This document shows, piece by piece, positions 55,348-63,234 of a stretch of DNA of 64,000 bases. Numbering within the stretch: position 1 is the first letter of the stretch; every line of letters begins with the position of its first letter. The stretch comes from Pseudomonas hunanensis. GTDB lineage: Bacteria; Pseudomonadota; Gammaproteobacteria; Pseudomonadales; Pseudomonadaceae. Below the pieces are notes generated by a model. That model was given only the letters and a program-made list of their open reading frames with translations. It did not search any database and was not told the DNA's origin. The DNA lies in the NCBI RefSeq assembly GCF_013393325.1, contig NZ_QJRC01000080.1, forward strand, positions 265,390 through 329,389, written 5' to 3'. Both the position numbers and the translations under genes were made by a program.

Positions 55348-56256
55348 ATGGATGAGCTGCGCAAGATCGACCTCAACCTACTGCTCGCCTTGCACGCCCT
55401 GCTCAGCGAAAAGCACGTGACCCGCGCCGCGCTGCGCCTGCACCGCAGTCAACCGGCAGTCAGCCACGCCCTGGCGCAGTTGCGTAAACACTTCGACGAC
55501 CCGTTGCTGGTACGCCAAGGCGGCGGCATGGCCCTCAGCGCCCGCGCCCAGTCACTGGCCCAACCCCTGCAAGATGCCCTGGGCAACCTCAACGGCCTGC
55601 TGGCTACCCCGTTGTTCGAACCCGCCAGGGCCCAGCGCCGTTTCCGGCTGTCACTGTCTGACTATTCCTCGCGCCTTATCCTGCCGCCTCTGCTACGCCA
55701 TCTGCGCCAGGTAGCACCCGGGGTGGACCTGGCCATCAGCCAGGCCAGCCGCGAAACGATGCTGGCCCAGTTGCTCGACGGCGAACTGGACCTGGCCCTG
55801 GGCCTGTTCCCAGACCTGCCCCAGGACATCACCGCCCAGCCCCTGTTTGCCGACCGTTTCATCAGTGTTGCCGATCGCCAGGTATTGCCCCCTCGCGGTG
55901 ATCTGGCCCTGGAAGACTGGCTGGCACGCCCCCATGTGTTGATGGCCATGCGCCCGGATGCCTTCGATGAAATCGAGCGTGCACTGGCCGCCCAAGGCCT
56001 GCGCCGTCGTATTGCCTTGGCCTTGCCACACTGGAGCGCGGCAGTCGAAGTGCTGGCTGGCACCGATCTGATCCTGACGGTGGCCAGCCGCGCTGTAGGG
56101 TCGTTACGCCAACACAAGACACTGCGCCAGTTCACGCCGCCACTGGCTATTCCCTCATTCGACTACCAGCAGGCCTGGCACAGCCGCAAGGACAGCGACC
56201 CTGGGCACCGCTGGCTGCGCGAAACCGTGTGGGCCTGCAGCCAGCCAGGGCGCTGA
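55348..56256 (+). CDS. LysR family transcriptional regulator
   Basis: A 302-residue LysR regulator of the NodD/LeuO-like branch. HTH MDELRKIDLNLLLALHALLSEKHVTRAALRLHRSQPAVSHALAQLRKHF (split) occupies residues 1-50. The effector domain includes QASRETMLAQLLDGELDLALGLFPDLPQDI. The ATG at 55348 gives the typical start. It is divergent from the YeeE/YedE transporter gene and abuts, stop to stop (TGATCA), the DUF606 gene. Either neighbour could be the target; the divergent transporter is more likely. Confidence 0.9.
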   Translation: MDELRKIDLNLLLALHALLSEKHVTRAALRLHRSQPAVSHALAQLRKHFDDPLLVRQGGGMALSARAQSLAQPLQDALGNLNGLLATPLFEPARAQRRFRLSLSDYSSRLILPPLLRHLRQVAPGVDLAISQASRETMLAQLLDGELDLALGLFPDLPQDITAQPLFADRFISVADRQVLPPRGDLALEDWLARPHVLMAMRPDAFDEIERALAAQGLRRRIALALPHWSAAVEVLAGTDLILTVASRAVGSLRQHKTLRQFTPPLAIPSFDYQQAWHSRKDSDPGHRWLRETVWACSQPGR

Positions 56257-56775
56257 TCAGTTTTCCTGCTGCTTCACCGGTACCGTGGAATCGGCCGATG
56301 GCGCCGGCGCCCAAGTACCCTGCACCAGCAGCACGCCGCACAGGATTAGCACTACACCCGCTACCCTGGCCAGGCTGAGCGGCTTACCGCCCAGCCCCAT
56401 TACCCCGAAGTGGTCGGCGAGCACCGCTGTGATGATCTGCCCGGCCACCACCAGCACCAGGAACCCCGCCGCGCCCAGTTTGGGAGTAAGTGCTGCGGCA
56501 CCGGCCACATACATCGCCCCCAGCACTCCCCCGACCCAAAGCCACCAAGGCCCCTGCAGGGCCTTGCCTAGGTCTGGCACTGGCACTCTGAGGATCAACA
56601 GCGCGGCGACAACCACCAGCGAACTCACCGTCAACGACGTGAATGCCCCCCACAGCCAGTGCCCCAACGCCCGGCCGACGGCGGCATTACCTGCGGCCTG
56701 GAACGGCAAAACTGCCCCGGCTAGCAACGCCAGGGCAAAGGGAAGCACCAGAAGACACAGGGTTTTACTGAACAT
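56257..56775 (-). CDS. DMT family transporter, DUF606 (YdcZ-like)
   Basis: A 172-residue inner-membrane protein with five hydrophobic segments. The DUF606 pattern is visible in GAVLPFQAAGNAAVGRALGHWLWGAFTSLTVS, the middle PWWLWVGGVLGAMYVAGAAALTPKLGAAGFLVLVVAGQIITAVLADHFG (split by helix ends), and LARVAGVVLILCGVLLVQG. GAGG precedes the ATG at 56775 by 6 bases. Members are small drug/metabolite transporters that often work in pairs, but here only one copy is present. Substrate unknown. Confidence 0.85.
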   Translation of the reverse strand: MFSKTLCLLVLPFALALLAGAVLPFQAAGNAAVGRALGHWLWGAFTSLTVSSLVVVAALLILRVPVPDLGKALQGPWWLWVGGVLGAMYVAGAAALTPKLGAAGFLVLVVAGQIITAVLADHFGVMGLGGKPLSLARVAGVVLILCGVLLVQGTWAPAPSADSTVPVKQQEN

Positions 56776-56977
56776 GGCAATCCTCATCGCTGACCAATAT
56801 TCACGCCATGATCGAAAATTCCCCACACTTATGGAAATCGAAAACATGCACGCACACTACTCGCCAGGCGCATGAATAGATACGTTCTCTACCTATTGAG
56901 CTAGGCTCCTGTCCCGTCGCGACACCCAAGGGCCTCGCTACGAGCAAACCTAAAGCTGATGTGATGGAACACATTCG

Positions 56978-57742
56978 ATGACAGATGAACGCAAAACCCT
57001 GCTTGATCGAGGGCAGTTACCAACCCGCAACCTCGCCGAATGCCTGGCGGTGGACCAGAGAGCCCTGGTCGGCTCGTTGGCCCCCCTGCTGCCAGCCACG
57101 CTCATCGACGATTTGACCGCCTGCGCTGAAGACACAGCCTCGTTGGGCCTGTCGAAGAAGATCGCAGCCATCGGGCTGGCGCTGGGGCAATGGTTGGAGC
57201 AGGCCGCCTCGCCGATGCGCGAGCAAGTGCTGGCGCAGTGCAGCTCGCATGCTTCCGATACCGTGCGCAGCTGGGCGGCCTTCGCCCAAGCGCATTTATC
57301 GCGCACGCAACTGCTGGAGCCTGCACTGCTGGCGCAGTTGCGATTCGCTCGCGATGAGCATTTTGGCGTACGCGAGTGGGCGTGGATGGCCTTGCGCCCA
57401 CGCCTGGCCCAAGAACTGGACGCAGCCCTCGCACTGCTCGGGCCTTACGCCGGCGACCTGAACCCGCTGGTAAGGCGCTTCTGCATCGAGGTGCTACGCC
57501 CACGTGGGGTGTGGTGCGAGCACATCAACGCACTCAAGCAAACGCCTGAAGCGGCTGAGCCGCTGCTGGTACCGCGCCTGGCAGAAGCTGACAAATACGC
57601 TCAGGACTCGGTCGCCAACTGGCTCAATGACGCCAGCAAGACCCGCCCGGATTGGGTGATCCAGCTGTTCGTGCGCCATCCGCCGTCATGCAAGGCATCA
57701 CGACGGATACATACACGGGCAACCCGCAGCCTACCTCGATGA
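56978..57742 (+). CDS. AlkD-like DNA alkylation repair HEAT protein
   Basis: A 254-residue all-helical protein resembling the DNA alkylation repair (AlkD/HEAT-like) family. Repeat-like helices are visible in VRSWAAFAQAHL, EHFGVREWAWMALRPRLAQELDAALALLGPYAGDLNPLVRRFCIEVLRPRG (split) and SVANWLNDASKTRPDWVIQLF, the last being a typical segment of the family. AlkD glycosylases remove bulky or cationic alkylated bases without base flipping; whether this member is active cannot be told by eye. It converges on the next gene with 4 bases between stops. Confidence 0.7.
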   Translation: MTDERKTLLDRGQLPTRNLAECLAVDQRALVGSLAPLLPATLIDDLTACAEDTASLGLSKKIAAIGLALGQWLEQAASPMREQVLAQCSSHASDTVRSWAAFAQAHLSRTQLLEPALLAQLRFARDEHFGVREWAWMALRPRLAQELDAALALLGPYAGDLNPLVRRFCIEVLRPRGVWCEHINALKQTPEAAEPLLVPRLAEADKYAQDSVANWLNDASKTRPDWVIQLFVRHPPSCKASRRIHTRATRSLPR

Positions 57743-57746
57743 ATGC

Positions 57747-58328
57747 TCAGCGCGAGGTTTCAATGCGCAGCACTTCGGTGTAGATCGCGTCGACCGTCTG
57801 GCCAACCTTGAGGTTCTTCATGCGCGCCTGCAGGTCTGGGTTCTCGACCTTGACGACCTGCAGCTTGCCCTCTGGTGGCAGCAGGCTCACCTCATGCTGC
57901 TTGAGGTCGATCTTCTTGATCTGCGAAGTGACCCTGACCTGGCGGAATGCCTCGCCACCCGGGTTGGGGTTTTGCGCAGTGGCGCGAATGGTCCCCGACT
58001 CCTCACTGGCCTTCGGCGCCCCACCCACATTGGTGTTGAGCACATAAGCCACGGCACGGGTGACGAAGATATCGACCTGGTCGCCCACTTTGAGATTAGG
58101 CAGGGCCTTGGCCTTTTCCGTGAGCTGGAACGTCACATCCTTCTTGTTATCAGGGCCCTTCACCGTCACCTGGCGGTTGGCCAGGTCGATGGCTGTGACT
58201 TGCGTGGTGACGTGGCTTTCCAGTGCCTCGCTGGCAATCGGGATATCAGCAGCGTGTGCCGTGAGGCTGGCAGCGGAAACCAGTGTGGCCAAGGCAACTG
58301 CACGAGCGAGAGAACGAATCGGGTTCAT
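57747..58328 (-). CDS. Periplasmic conserved hypothetical protein
   Basis: A 193-residue exported protein. The signal peptide MNPIRSLARAVALATLVSAASLTAHAADI is cleaved near AHA-AD. The mature chain has two similar halves, each with a short beta unit ending in a KVGD/KVGQ-V-DI/DA turn (LPNLKVGDQVDIFVTRAVAY and MKNLKVGQTVDAIYTEVLRI), suggesting an internal duplication of an OB-like or DUF5666-like fold. Function unknown. It diverges from the TonB receptor gene at 58554. Confidence 0.75.
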   Translation of the reverse strand: MNPIRSLARAVALATLVSAASLTAHAADIPIASEALESHVTTQVTAIDLANRQVTVKGPDNKKDVTFQLTEKAKALPNLKVGDQVDIFVTRAVAYVLNTNVGGAPKASEESGTIRATAQNPNPGGEAFRQVRVTSQIKKIDLKQHEVSLLPPEGKLQVVKVENPDLQARMKNLKVGQTVDAIYTEVLRIETSR

Positions 58329-58470
58329 AGGCCTGCTTCCATGTGATCAAGACCAAAAAAGGGCGCGAAAGGCTCACGCGCCAACAAGCATAGACGTTGC
58401 CCACCACCCTGCCCGCACACATCCGCTGCGACCGGTTTCGCCTCCTTCTCGCCACCCCACGCTTGTAATA

Positions 58471-58492
58471 GCAAATGCGAACTCTTTACACT
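58471..58492. promoter_or_regulatory. Possible Fur box upstream of the TonB receptor
   Basis: GCAAATGCGAACTCTTTAC begins like Pseudomonas Fur boxes (AATGCGAA) and matches about 10 of 19 consensus positions. It lies about 62 bases before the receptor start in an AT-rich promoter region. Weak evidence. Confidence 0.35.
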
Positions 58493-58553
58493 TGCTTTAC
58501 ATTTACAAATCATTACTATTCGTGACCTCGAAAACAACAAAGAGTCACCTGTA

Positions 58554-60686
58554 ATGGCAAAAAGGTCTGTTGCCCCAGCATCCATTTCCATGCTGGGCCT
58601 GCTGGTTGTGCCTGCTGTTCACGCTGCCGTTCAAACCCAAGCGCAGGGTAGCCTCGCCCTGCCCGCCACTGCCGTCACCAGCGCCTACGAGCAGCAAAGC
58701 TACAAGGCCAGTGAAAGCCGCAGCGCCATGAAGATCGACGCGCCGCTGCGTGATATCCCGCAAACCGTCAACGTCGTGCCCGAAAGCGTAATCAAGGATC
58801 AGGGCGCGCAGTCCATGGAGGACGTGCTGAAGAACGTGCCCGGCATCGGCCTGTCCAACGGCGACGGCCAGCGCGACCAGGTGACCATCCGCGGCTTCAG
58901 CGCCATTGGCGACATGTACATTGACGGCGTGCGCGACGATGCCCTGTACTTCCGTGACCTGTCCAACGTCGAGCGTGTCGAGGTGATCAAGGGCCCAGCC
59001 GCCGTGCTGTATGGCCGTGGCTCTTCGGGCGGGCTGATCAACAGCATCAGCAAGAAGCCAAGCTTCACGCCCAAGCGCGAAGTGGGCATGAGCTTCGACA
59101 GCGAAGGCAAACGCCGCACGCAGTTCGACACCGGTTGGGCCGACCCGCAAAGCAACCAGGCCTACCGCGTGACCGGCGCCTTCGAAGACAGCGACACCTT
59201 CCGCGACGATGGCTATATCGACCGCAAGGCCATCGCGCCGTCGGCCTACTTCCGCCTCTCGGACGACCTGGAACTGAACCTGGGCGCCACCTACCTGTAC
59301 GACAAGCGCCTGATCGACTTCGGCATCCCGGCCCTGGGCAACCGCCCGGTGGATGTCGATCGCGACAAGCGCTTCGGCTCTGGCGATGCCGACCAGGACT
59401 ACGCCCGCAGCGAGGTGTTCTCGCTGACCGCCAGCCTGGACTACCGCATCAACGACAGCTTCACGCTGACCAACACCAGCCGTTACTACCGCTACGACCT
59501 GGACCGCAACAACACCCTGGCCGACAGCAGCCCGACACGCTTCGTCACTGCGCCCAACGGCGAATTGCTGGTCAAGCTCAACCGTGGCAACGTTGCCCGT
59601 GACGAGTACGGTGTATTCAACCAGACCGAACTCAAGCAGCAGGCGCAAGTGGCCGGCATGCAGCACAACCTGCTGTATGGCGTGGAAGTGGGCTTGCAGG
59701 ACAAGTACCAGCGCGTGCTGAGCCAAAACAATGTGGCCCAGGTGCCGGTGTACCGCGACGCCCTGGTGCCGGTGCCAGACCATGCCGCCAACCTGTCGTC
59801 CAAAGGCACCAACTTCCAGCAGACCACCGGTTTGTACCTGCAGGACATGATCGAGCTTAACGAGCACTGGAAGGCCCTGGTGGGTGTGCGTTATGACATC
59901 TTCGGCCAGGAGTACGACGACGACCGCGTGCAGAACGTCGACCTCGACCGCACCGACAAGACCTGGAGCCCGCGCGCCGGCCTGGTCTATCAGCCGGACA
60001 CCATCCAGTCCTACTACGTGTCGGTCAGCCGCAGCTACCAGCCTTCGGGCGAAGTGTTCGCGGTCAGCCCGACCAACCAGCATCTGGAGCCGGAAGAAAC
60101 CACCAACTATGAAATCGGCGCCAAATGGGACCTGCTCGACAGCCGCCTGTCGCTGACCGCTGCGGTGTTCCGCCTTGAGCGCACCAACATGAAGACTGCC
60201 GACCCGGCCAACCCCAACCTGACCGTACTGGCGGGCGAGCAACGTACCGATGGTTTCGAAGCCACCGTCAGCGGGCAGCTCTCGGACAAGTGGCAAGTCT
60301 ACGCCGGTTACGCCTACCTGGATGCCGAGATCACCAAGTCGAACAGCAAGACCAATGGCGTGGCCAATGAAGGCCAGACCCCTACGCTGACGCCGCGTAA
60401 CAGCGCCAACATCTGGCTGGTGCGCACCCTGACCCCAGAGTGGCGCGTGGCTGCCGGTGCCAACTACGTCGACGAGCGCTACACCGCGCTCGACAACGTA
60501 GTGGTGATGCCGGGCTACACCACCTTCGACGCCGCACTGCTGTACAGCGTGCCGCAGTGGGATGCCGCGCTGCGCCTGAAGAACGCCTTCGACCGTGACT
60601 ACTATGCCTCGGCGCACGGCTCGGTGGACCTGGTTACGCCAGGGGCACCACGGACGCTGGAAGCCAGCTTCAACTACCGCTTCTGA
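58554..60686 (+). CDS. TonB-dependent catecholate siderophore receptor (Fiu-like)
   Basis: A 710-residue outer-membrane receptor with a signal peptide (about residues 1-24, LLVVPAVHAAV). The plug begins after SRSAMKIDAPLRDIPQTVNVVPESVIKDQ and includes the loop KGPAAVLYGRGSSGGLINSISKKP; the barrel ends in ASFNYRF with the terminal Phe needed for outer-membrane insertion. It lacks an STN domain, unlike the receptor at 13898, so it imports without signalling. Similar to Fiu/catecholate receptors. Monocistronic; the upstream region is AT-rich with a weak Fur-box-like motif. Confidence 0.9.
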   Translation: MAKRSVAPASISMLGLLVVPAVHAAVQTQAQGSLALPATAVTSAYEQQSYKASESRSAMKIDAPLRDIPQTVNVVPESVIKDQGAQSMEDVLKNVPGIGLSNGDGQRDQVTIRGFSAIGDMYIDGVRDDALYFRDLSNVERVEVIKGPAAVLYGRGSSGGLINSISKKPSFTPKREVGMSFDSEGKRRTQFDTGWADPQSNQAYRVTGAFEDSDTFRDDGYIDRKAIAPSAYFRLSDDLELNLGATYLYDKRLIDFGIPALGNRPVDVDRDKRFGSGDADQDYARSEVFSLTASLDYRINDSFTLTNTSRYYRYDLDRNNTLADSSPTRFVTAPNGELLVKLNRGNVARDEYGVFNQTELKQQAQVAGMQHNLLYGVEVGLQDKYQRVLSQNNVAQVPVYRDALVPVPDHAANLSSKGTNFQQTTGLYLQDMIELNEHWKALVGVRYDIFGQEYDDDRVQNVDLDRTDKTWSPRAGLVYQPDTIQSYYVSVSRSYQPSGEVFAVSPTNQHLEPEETTNYEIGAKWDLLDSRLSLTAAVFRLERTNMKTADPANPNLTVLAGEQRTDGFEATVSGQLSDKWQVYAGYAYLDAEITKSNSKTNGVANEGQTPTLTPRNSANIWLVRTLTPEWRVAAGANYVDERYTALDNVVVMPGYTTFDAALLYSVPQWDAALRLKNAFDRDYYASAHGSVDLVTPGAPRTLEASFNYRF

Positions 60687-60691
60687 AGCGC

Positions 60692-60738
60692 TGCGCGATC
60701 CGTGTAGACGCTGTCGCGCAAGCCCAGCGGATCGCGCA
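60692..60738. terminator. Inverted repeat between convergent genes
   Basis: TGCGCGATCCG (60692-60702) and CGGATCGCGCA (60728-60738) form a perfect 11-base stem with a 25-base loop between the receptor and sugar dehydrogenase stops. No T-run follows, so termination is only probable. Confidence 0.4.
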
Positions 60739-60753
60739 ACCCCGGTAGTTCAT

Positions 60754-62046
60754 TCAGCGATTGCGCGTCACCCGCCAAACCGTATTCGCCAAATCATCGG
60801 CAATGATCAACGCCCCACGGGGGTCCACTGTCACCCCCACCGGCCGTCCACGGGTCTTGCCATCCTCACCTCGGAACCCCGTGGCGAAGTCGATCGGCTC
60901 TCCCGCAGGCTTGCCATTGCTGAACGGCACGAAAATCACCTTGTAGCCCACCGGGTCAGGTCGGTTCCAGCTGCCGTGCTCGCCCACGAAGACACCGTCG
61001 GAAAACCCATCCCCCATGGCCGGTATCGAGAAGTCGACACCCAGGGCAGCCACATGCGAGCCCAGGCTGTAATCCGGCTTGATCGCCGCTGCCACCTTGC
61101 CTGGGTTCTGCGGCCGCACCCGGTCATCCACGTTCTGTCCCCAGTAGCTGTAAGGCCAACCATAGAAGCCGCCCTCACGCACCGATGTGAGGTAATCCGG
61201 CACCAGGTCGGGGCCCAGTTCATCCCGCTCGTTGACCACCGTCCACAACTGCCCGGTCTGCGGCTGAATGGTCAATGCCGTCGGATTGCGCAGGCCGGTG
61301 GCGTAGGGCCGGTGCGCACCGGTTTCGGCATCGACCTGCCAGACCATGGCCCGATCGATCTCGACCTCCAGGCCGCGCTCGGTGATATTGCTGTTCGAGC
61401 CTATGCCCACGTACAGGTAACGACCATCCGGGCTGATGGTCAGCGCCTTGGTCCAGTGGTGGTTGATCTCGGCCGGCAGGTCGGTGACCTTGGTGGGCGA
61501 GCCTTCGGCCTGGGTCTGGCCTTCCTTGTAGTCGAAGCGCACCAGCGCATCCTGGTTGGCCACATACAGCTTGCCGTCGGCAAACGCCAAGCCGTAGGGG
61601 GCGTTGAGGTTTTCCGCGAACACGGTCTGCACCTCATAGGTGCCATCGCCGTCGGCATCACGCAGCAAGGTCAGGCGGTTGCCGCCCTTTACCTGCGTGT
61701 TGCCCTTGGCCTTGATCTGGCTGGCAATCACGTCCTTGGGCTTGAGCTTGGCCGCACTGCCACCCCTGCCCTCGGCTACCAGAATGTCACCATTGGGCAG
61801 CACCAGGCTCTGCCGCGGAATCTTCAGGTCAGTGGCAATGGCCGTGACGCTGAAACCCTCCGGCACGGTCGGTTTCTGTTCACCCCAGGCAACCGGCTGC
61901 GCAATCTTCATGCTCGGCAGCAAGCCGCGCTGCGGCTCCGGCAGCTTCGGGTCTGGGCCGTGGGCCTGGGTCGGCTCACCGTCGCCACCACAGGCACCAA
62001 GCGCCAGCGTCAGGCTCAACAGGGTCAATGCATGTAAAGGCTTCAT
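60754..62046 (-). CDS. PQQ-dependent sugar (L-sorbosone-type) dehydrogenase lipoprotein
   Basis: A 430-residue six-bladed propeller protein of the glucose/sorbosone dehydrogenase family. The lipoprotein signal ends in LALGAC, so it is tethered to a periplasmic face. VTAIATDLKIPRQSLVLPNGDILVAEGRGG, LYVANQDALVRFDYKEG, YLYVGIGSNSNITERG and GLRNPTALTIQPQTGQLWTVVNERDELG are the blade motifs that bind calcium and PQQ. It should oxidise an aldose or sorbosone in the periplasm and pass electrons to the respiratory chain. Its ATG overlaps the stop of the upstream membrane protein gene by ATGA. Confidence 0.88.
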   Translation of the reverse strand: MKPLHALTLLSLTLALGACGGDGEPTQAHGPDPKLPEPQRGLLPSMKIAQPVAWGEQKPTVPEGFSVTAIATDLKIPRQSLVLPNGDILVAEGRGGSAAKLKPKDVIASQIKAKGNTQVKGGNRLTLLRDADGDGTYEVQTVFAENLNAPYGLAFADGKLYVANQDALVRFDYKEGQTQAEGSPTKVTDLPAEINHHWTKALTISPDGRYLYVGIGSNSNITERGLEVEIDRAMVWQVDAETGAHRPYATGLRNPTALTIQPQTGQLWTVVNERDELGPDLVPDYLTSVREGGFYGWPYSYWGQNVDDRVRPQNPGKVAAAIKPDYSLGSHVAALGVDFSIPAMGDGFSDGVFVGEHGSWNRPDPVGYKVIFVPFSNGKPAGEPIDFATGFRGEDGKTRGRPVGVTVDPRGALIIADDLANTVWRVTRNR

Positions 62047-62471
62047 GCCGCACCCCCTGAACGCAGATTACTCAAACCGGTCCATGCAGCCGCTACCGCA
62101 AGCACGGTTACGATCACCGACAACACCAGTCCCGACGGCATCACTGCCCAAGCATCCTTGGCATGCTCAAACGCATTGACCAGCCCAAGCAGCCAGGTCA
62201 CCAGCAGCAGCGCGAAGTAAAGCGTTGCGCGCCCGCCCTTGTGCTCGGCGCGGATCAGGTTGGCCAACGCGAAGAGCAGTGCCAGCCCGCAGAACACCAA
62301 AGCACCGGCGATCAGCCAGGCGGCGAAGTTACTCCACTGGATTTGATAACTGTTGTAGTAGGCGATATCGCTCAGTAGCGCACCCAGAAACAACGGCACA
62401 CTGCCGGCCAGCAACAAGGCGTGCAGCGGGCTGGGTGTACAGCGGTAGAAGGTTTGGTCAGATGTGGTCAC
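62043..62471 (-). CDS. DUF2231 family membrane protein
   Basis: A 142-residue inner-membrane protein with four hydrophobic segments (about residues 17-38, 49-70, 82-98, 113-133). HALLLAGSVPLFLGALLSDIAYY near the N terminus is typical of DUF2231. It is coupled by ATGA to the PQQ dehydrogenase gene, so it may be a membrane partner or electron-transfer accessory, although no heme ligands are evident beyond scattered histidines. AAAAGGAGG precedes its start at 62471. Confidence 0.82.
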   Translation of the reverse strand: MTTSDQTFYRCTPSPLHALLLAGSVPLFLGALLSDIAYYNSYQIQWSNFAAWLIAGALVFCGLALLFALANLIRAEHKGGRATLYFALLLVTWLLGLVNAFEHAKDAWAVMPSGLVLSVIVTVLAVAAAWTGLSNLRSGGAA

Positions 62472-62635
62472 GGTGCCTCCTTTTCATTCAGTGACCCGGG
62501 GCTGATGGGCTTGTACCATCAGTTGAGCGCAGGGTGCGCTTAGCAAAGGAGCCCCTTGACGCCGCGATAGTTCACCGTTTGGCTTGAATGAAATATCCTG
62601 CAAGGCATTTGCCGCCAAGCGGACAAGGGGATCAC

Positions 62636-62926
62636 ATGCGCAGACAACCGATACGCCCAATCGAGTCCTGGGTGCTGAACACCCTGCTAGCCCTCAGCCT
62701 GGCGCTCACCGCTGGCTGCTCCAGCAAACCCCGCTACGCCACACCTGCGGTGGGCTCCAACTGCTTCGCCAAAGCCGTCCCCACGACCGGCGAGGGTGGC
62801 CTGGCCTGGGGCAATACCCTCAGCATTGCCCGTCAGAAGTCGATGAACAACTGCATACGCTATGCCAGTCGCTCGGGAGGCACACCGAGAACTTGCCAAG
62901 TCGTCATGGCCAAGTGCAAAAACTGA
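62636..62926 (+). CDS. Small cysteine-containing lipoprotein
   Basis: A 96-residue lipoprotein with lipobox LTAGC (Cys near 29) after a hydrophobic signal. The mature part has four further cysteines (NCFAK, NNCIRY, TCQVV, AKCKN), and the tail GLAWGNTLSIARQKSMNNC..GGTPRTCQVV resembles the A-W-G..A...C..G..C.VV pattern of DUF4189-like domains. The ATG at 62636 has AAGGGG upstream; an in-frame ATG at 62588 would spoil the signal. Function unknown. Confidence 0.72.
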   Translation: MRRQPIRPIESWVLNTLLALSLALTAGCSSKPRYATPAVGSNCFAKAVPTTGEGGLAWGNTLSIARQKSMNNCIRYASRSGGTPRTCQVVMAKCKN

Positions 62927-63234
62927 ATAACTGTATAACTACAAACCCTTTAAGTAAGGCGAATCCTACAAGCTAGTTATAAATCTCCACGCAACAGTGA
63001 AGTACAAATAAATCCAAATAAAATATTACACTTTCAGTCTCGACCAAAAAGAAGAAATCGAGGCATTGTATTTCGCTCATCGCCCCACAAGCCAAACACT
63101 CTATCAACTCCAAATAACAAGTAAGATATTTCCTACAACATAGTTATCAGCCAATCATCCTTCAGTCTTTTCTGTACTGGAACAGGCCTCTCTACACCTG
63201 TCTGAAACGGCTGCTCTCCGAGCAAGGAACTCTC
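62927..63234. other. AT-rich intergenic stretch before the effector gene
   Basis: About 308 bases, with the first 200 strikingly AT-rich (for example AAATAAATCCAAATAAAAT near 63008) compared with the GC-rich surroundings. It must contain the promoter of the effector gene. Such low GC is common at acquired loci and at H-NS/MvaT-silenced promoters. No open frame or RNA gene was recognised. Confidence 0.5.

Noticed and set aside
58545..60617. A 690-codon open frame antisense to the TonB receptor at 58554
   Set aside because: Composition is that of a shadow frame (V, G, H, A-rich) with no domain; the plus-strand receptor is complete.
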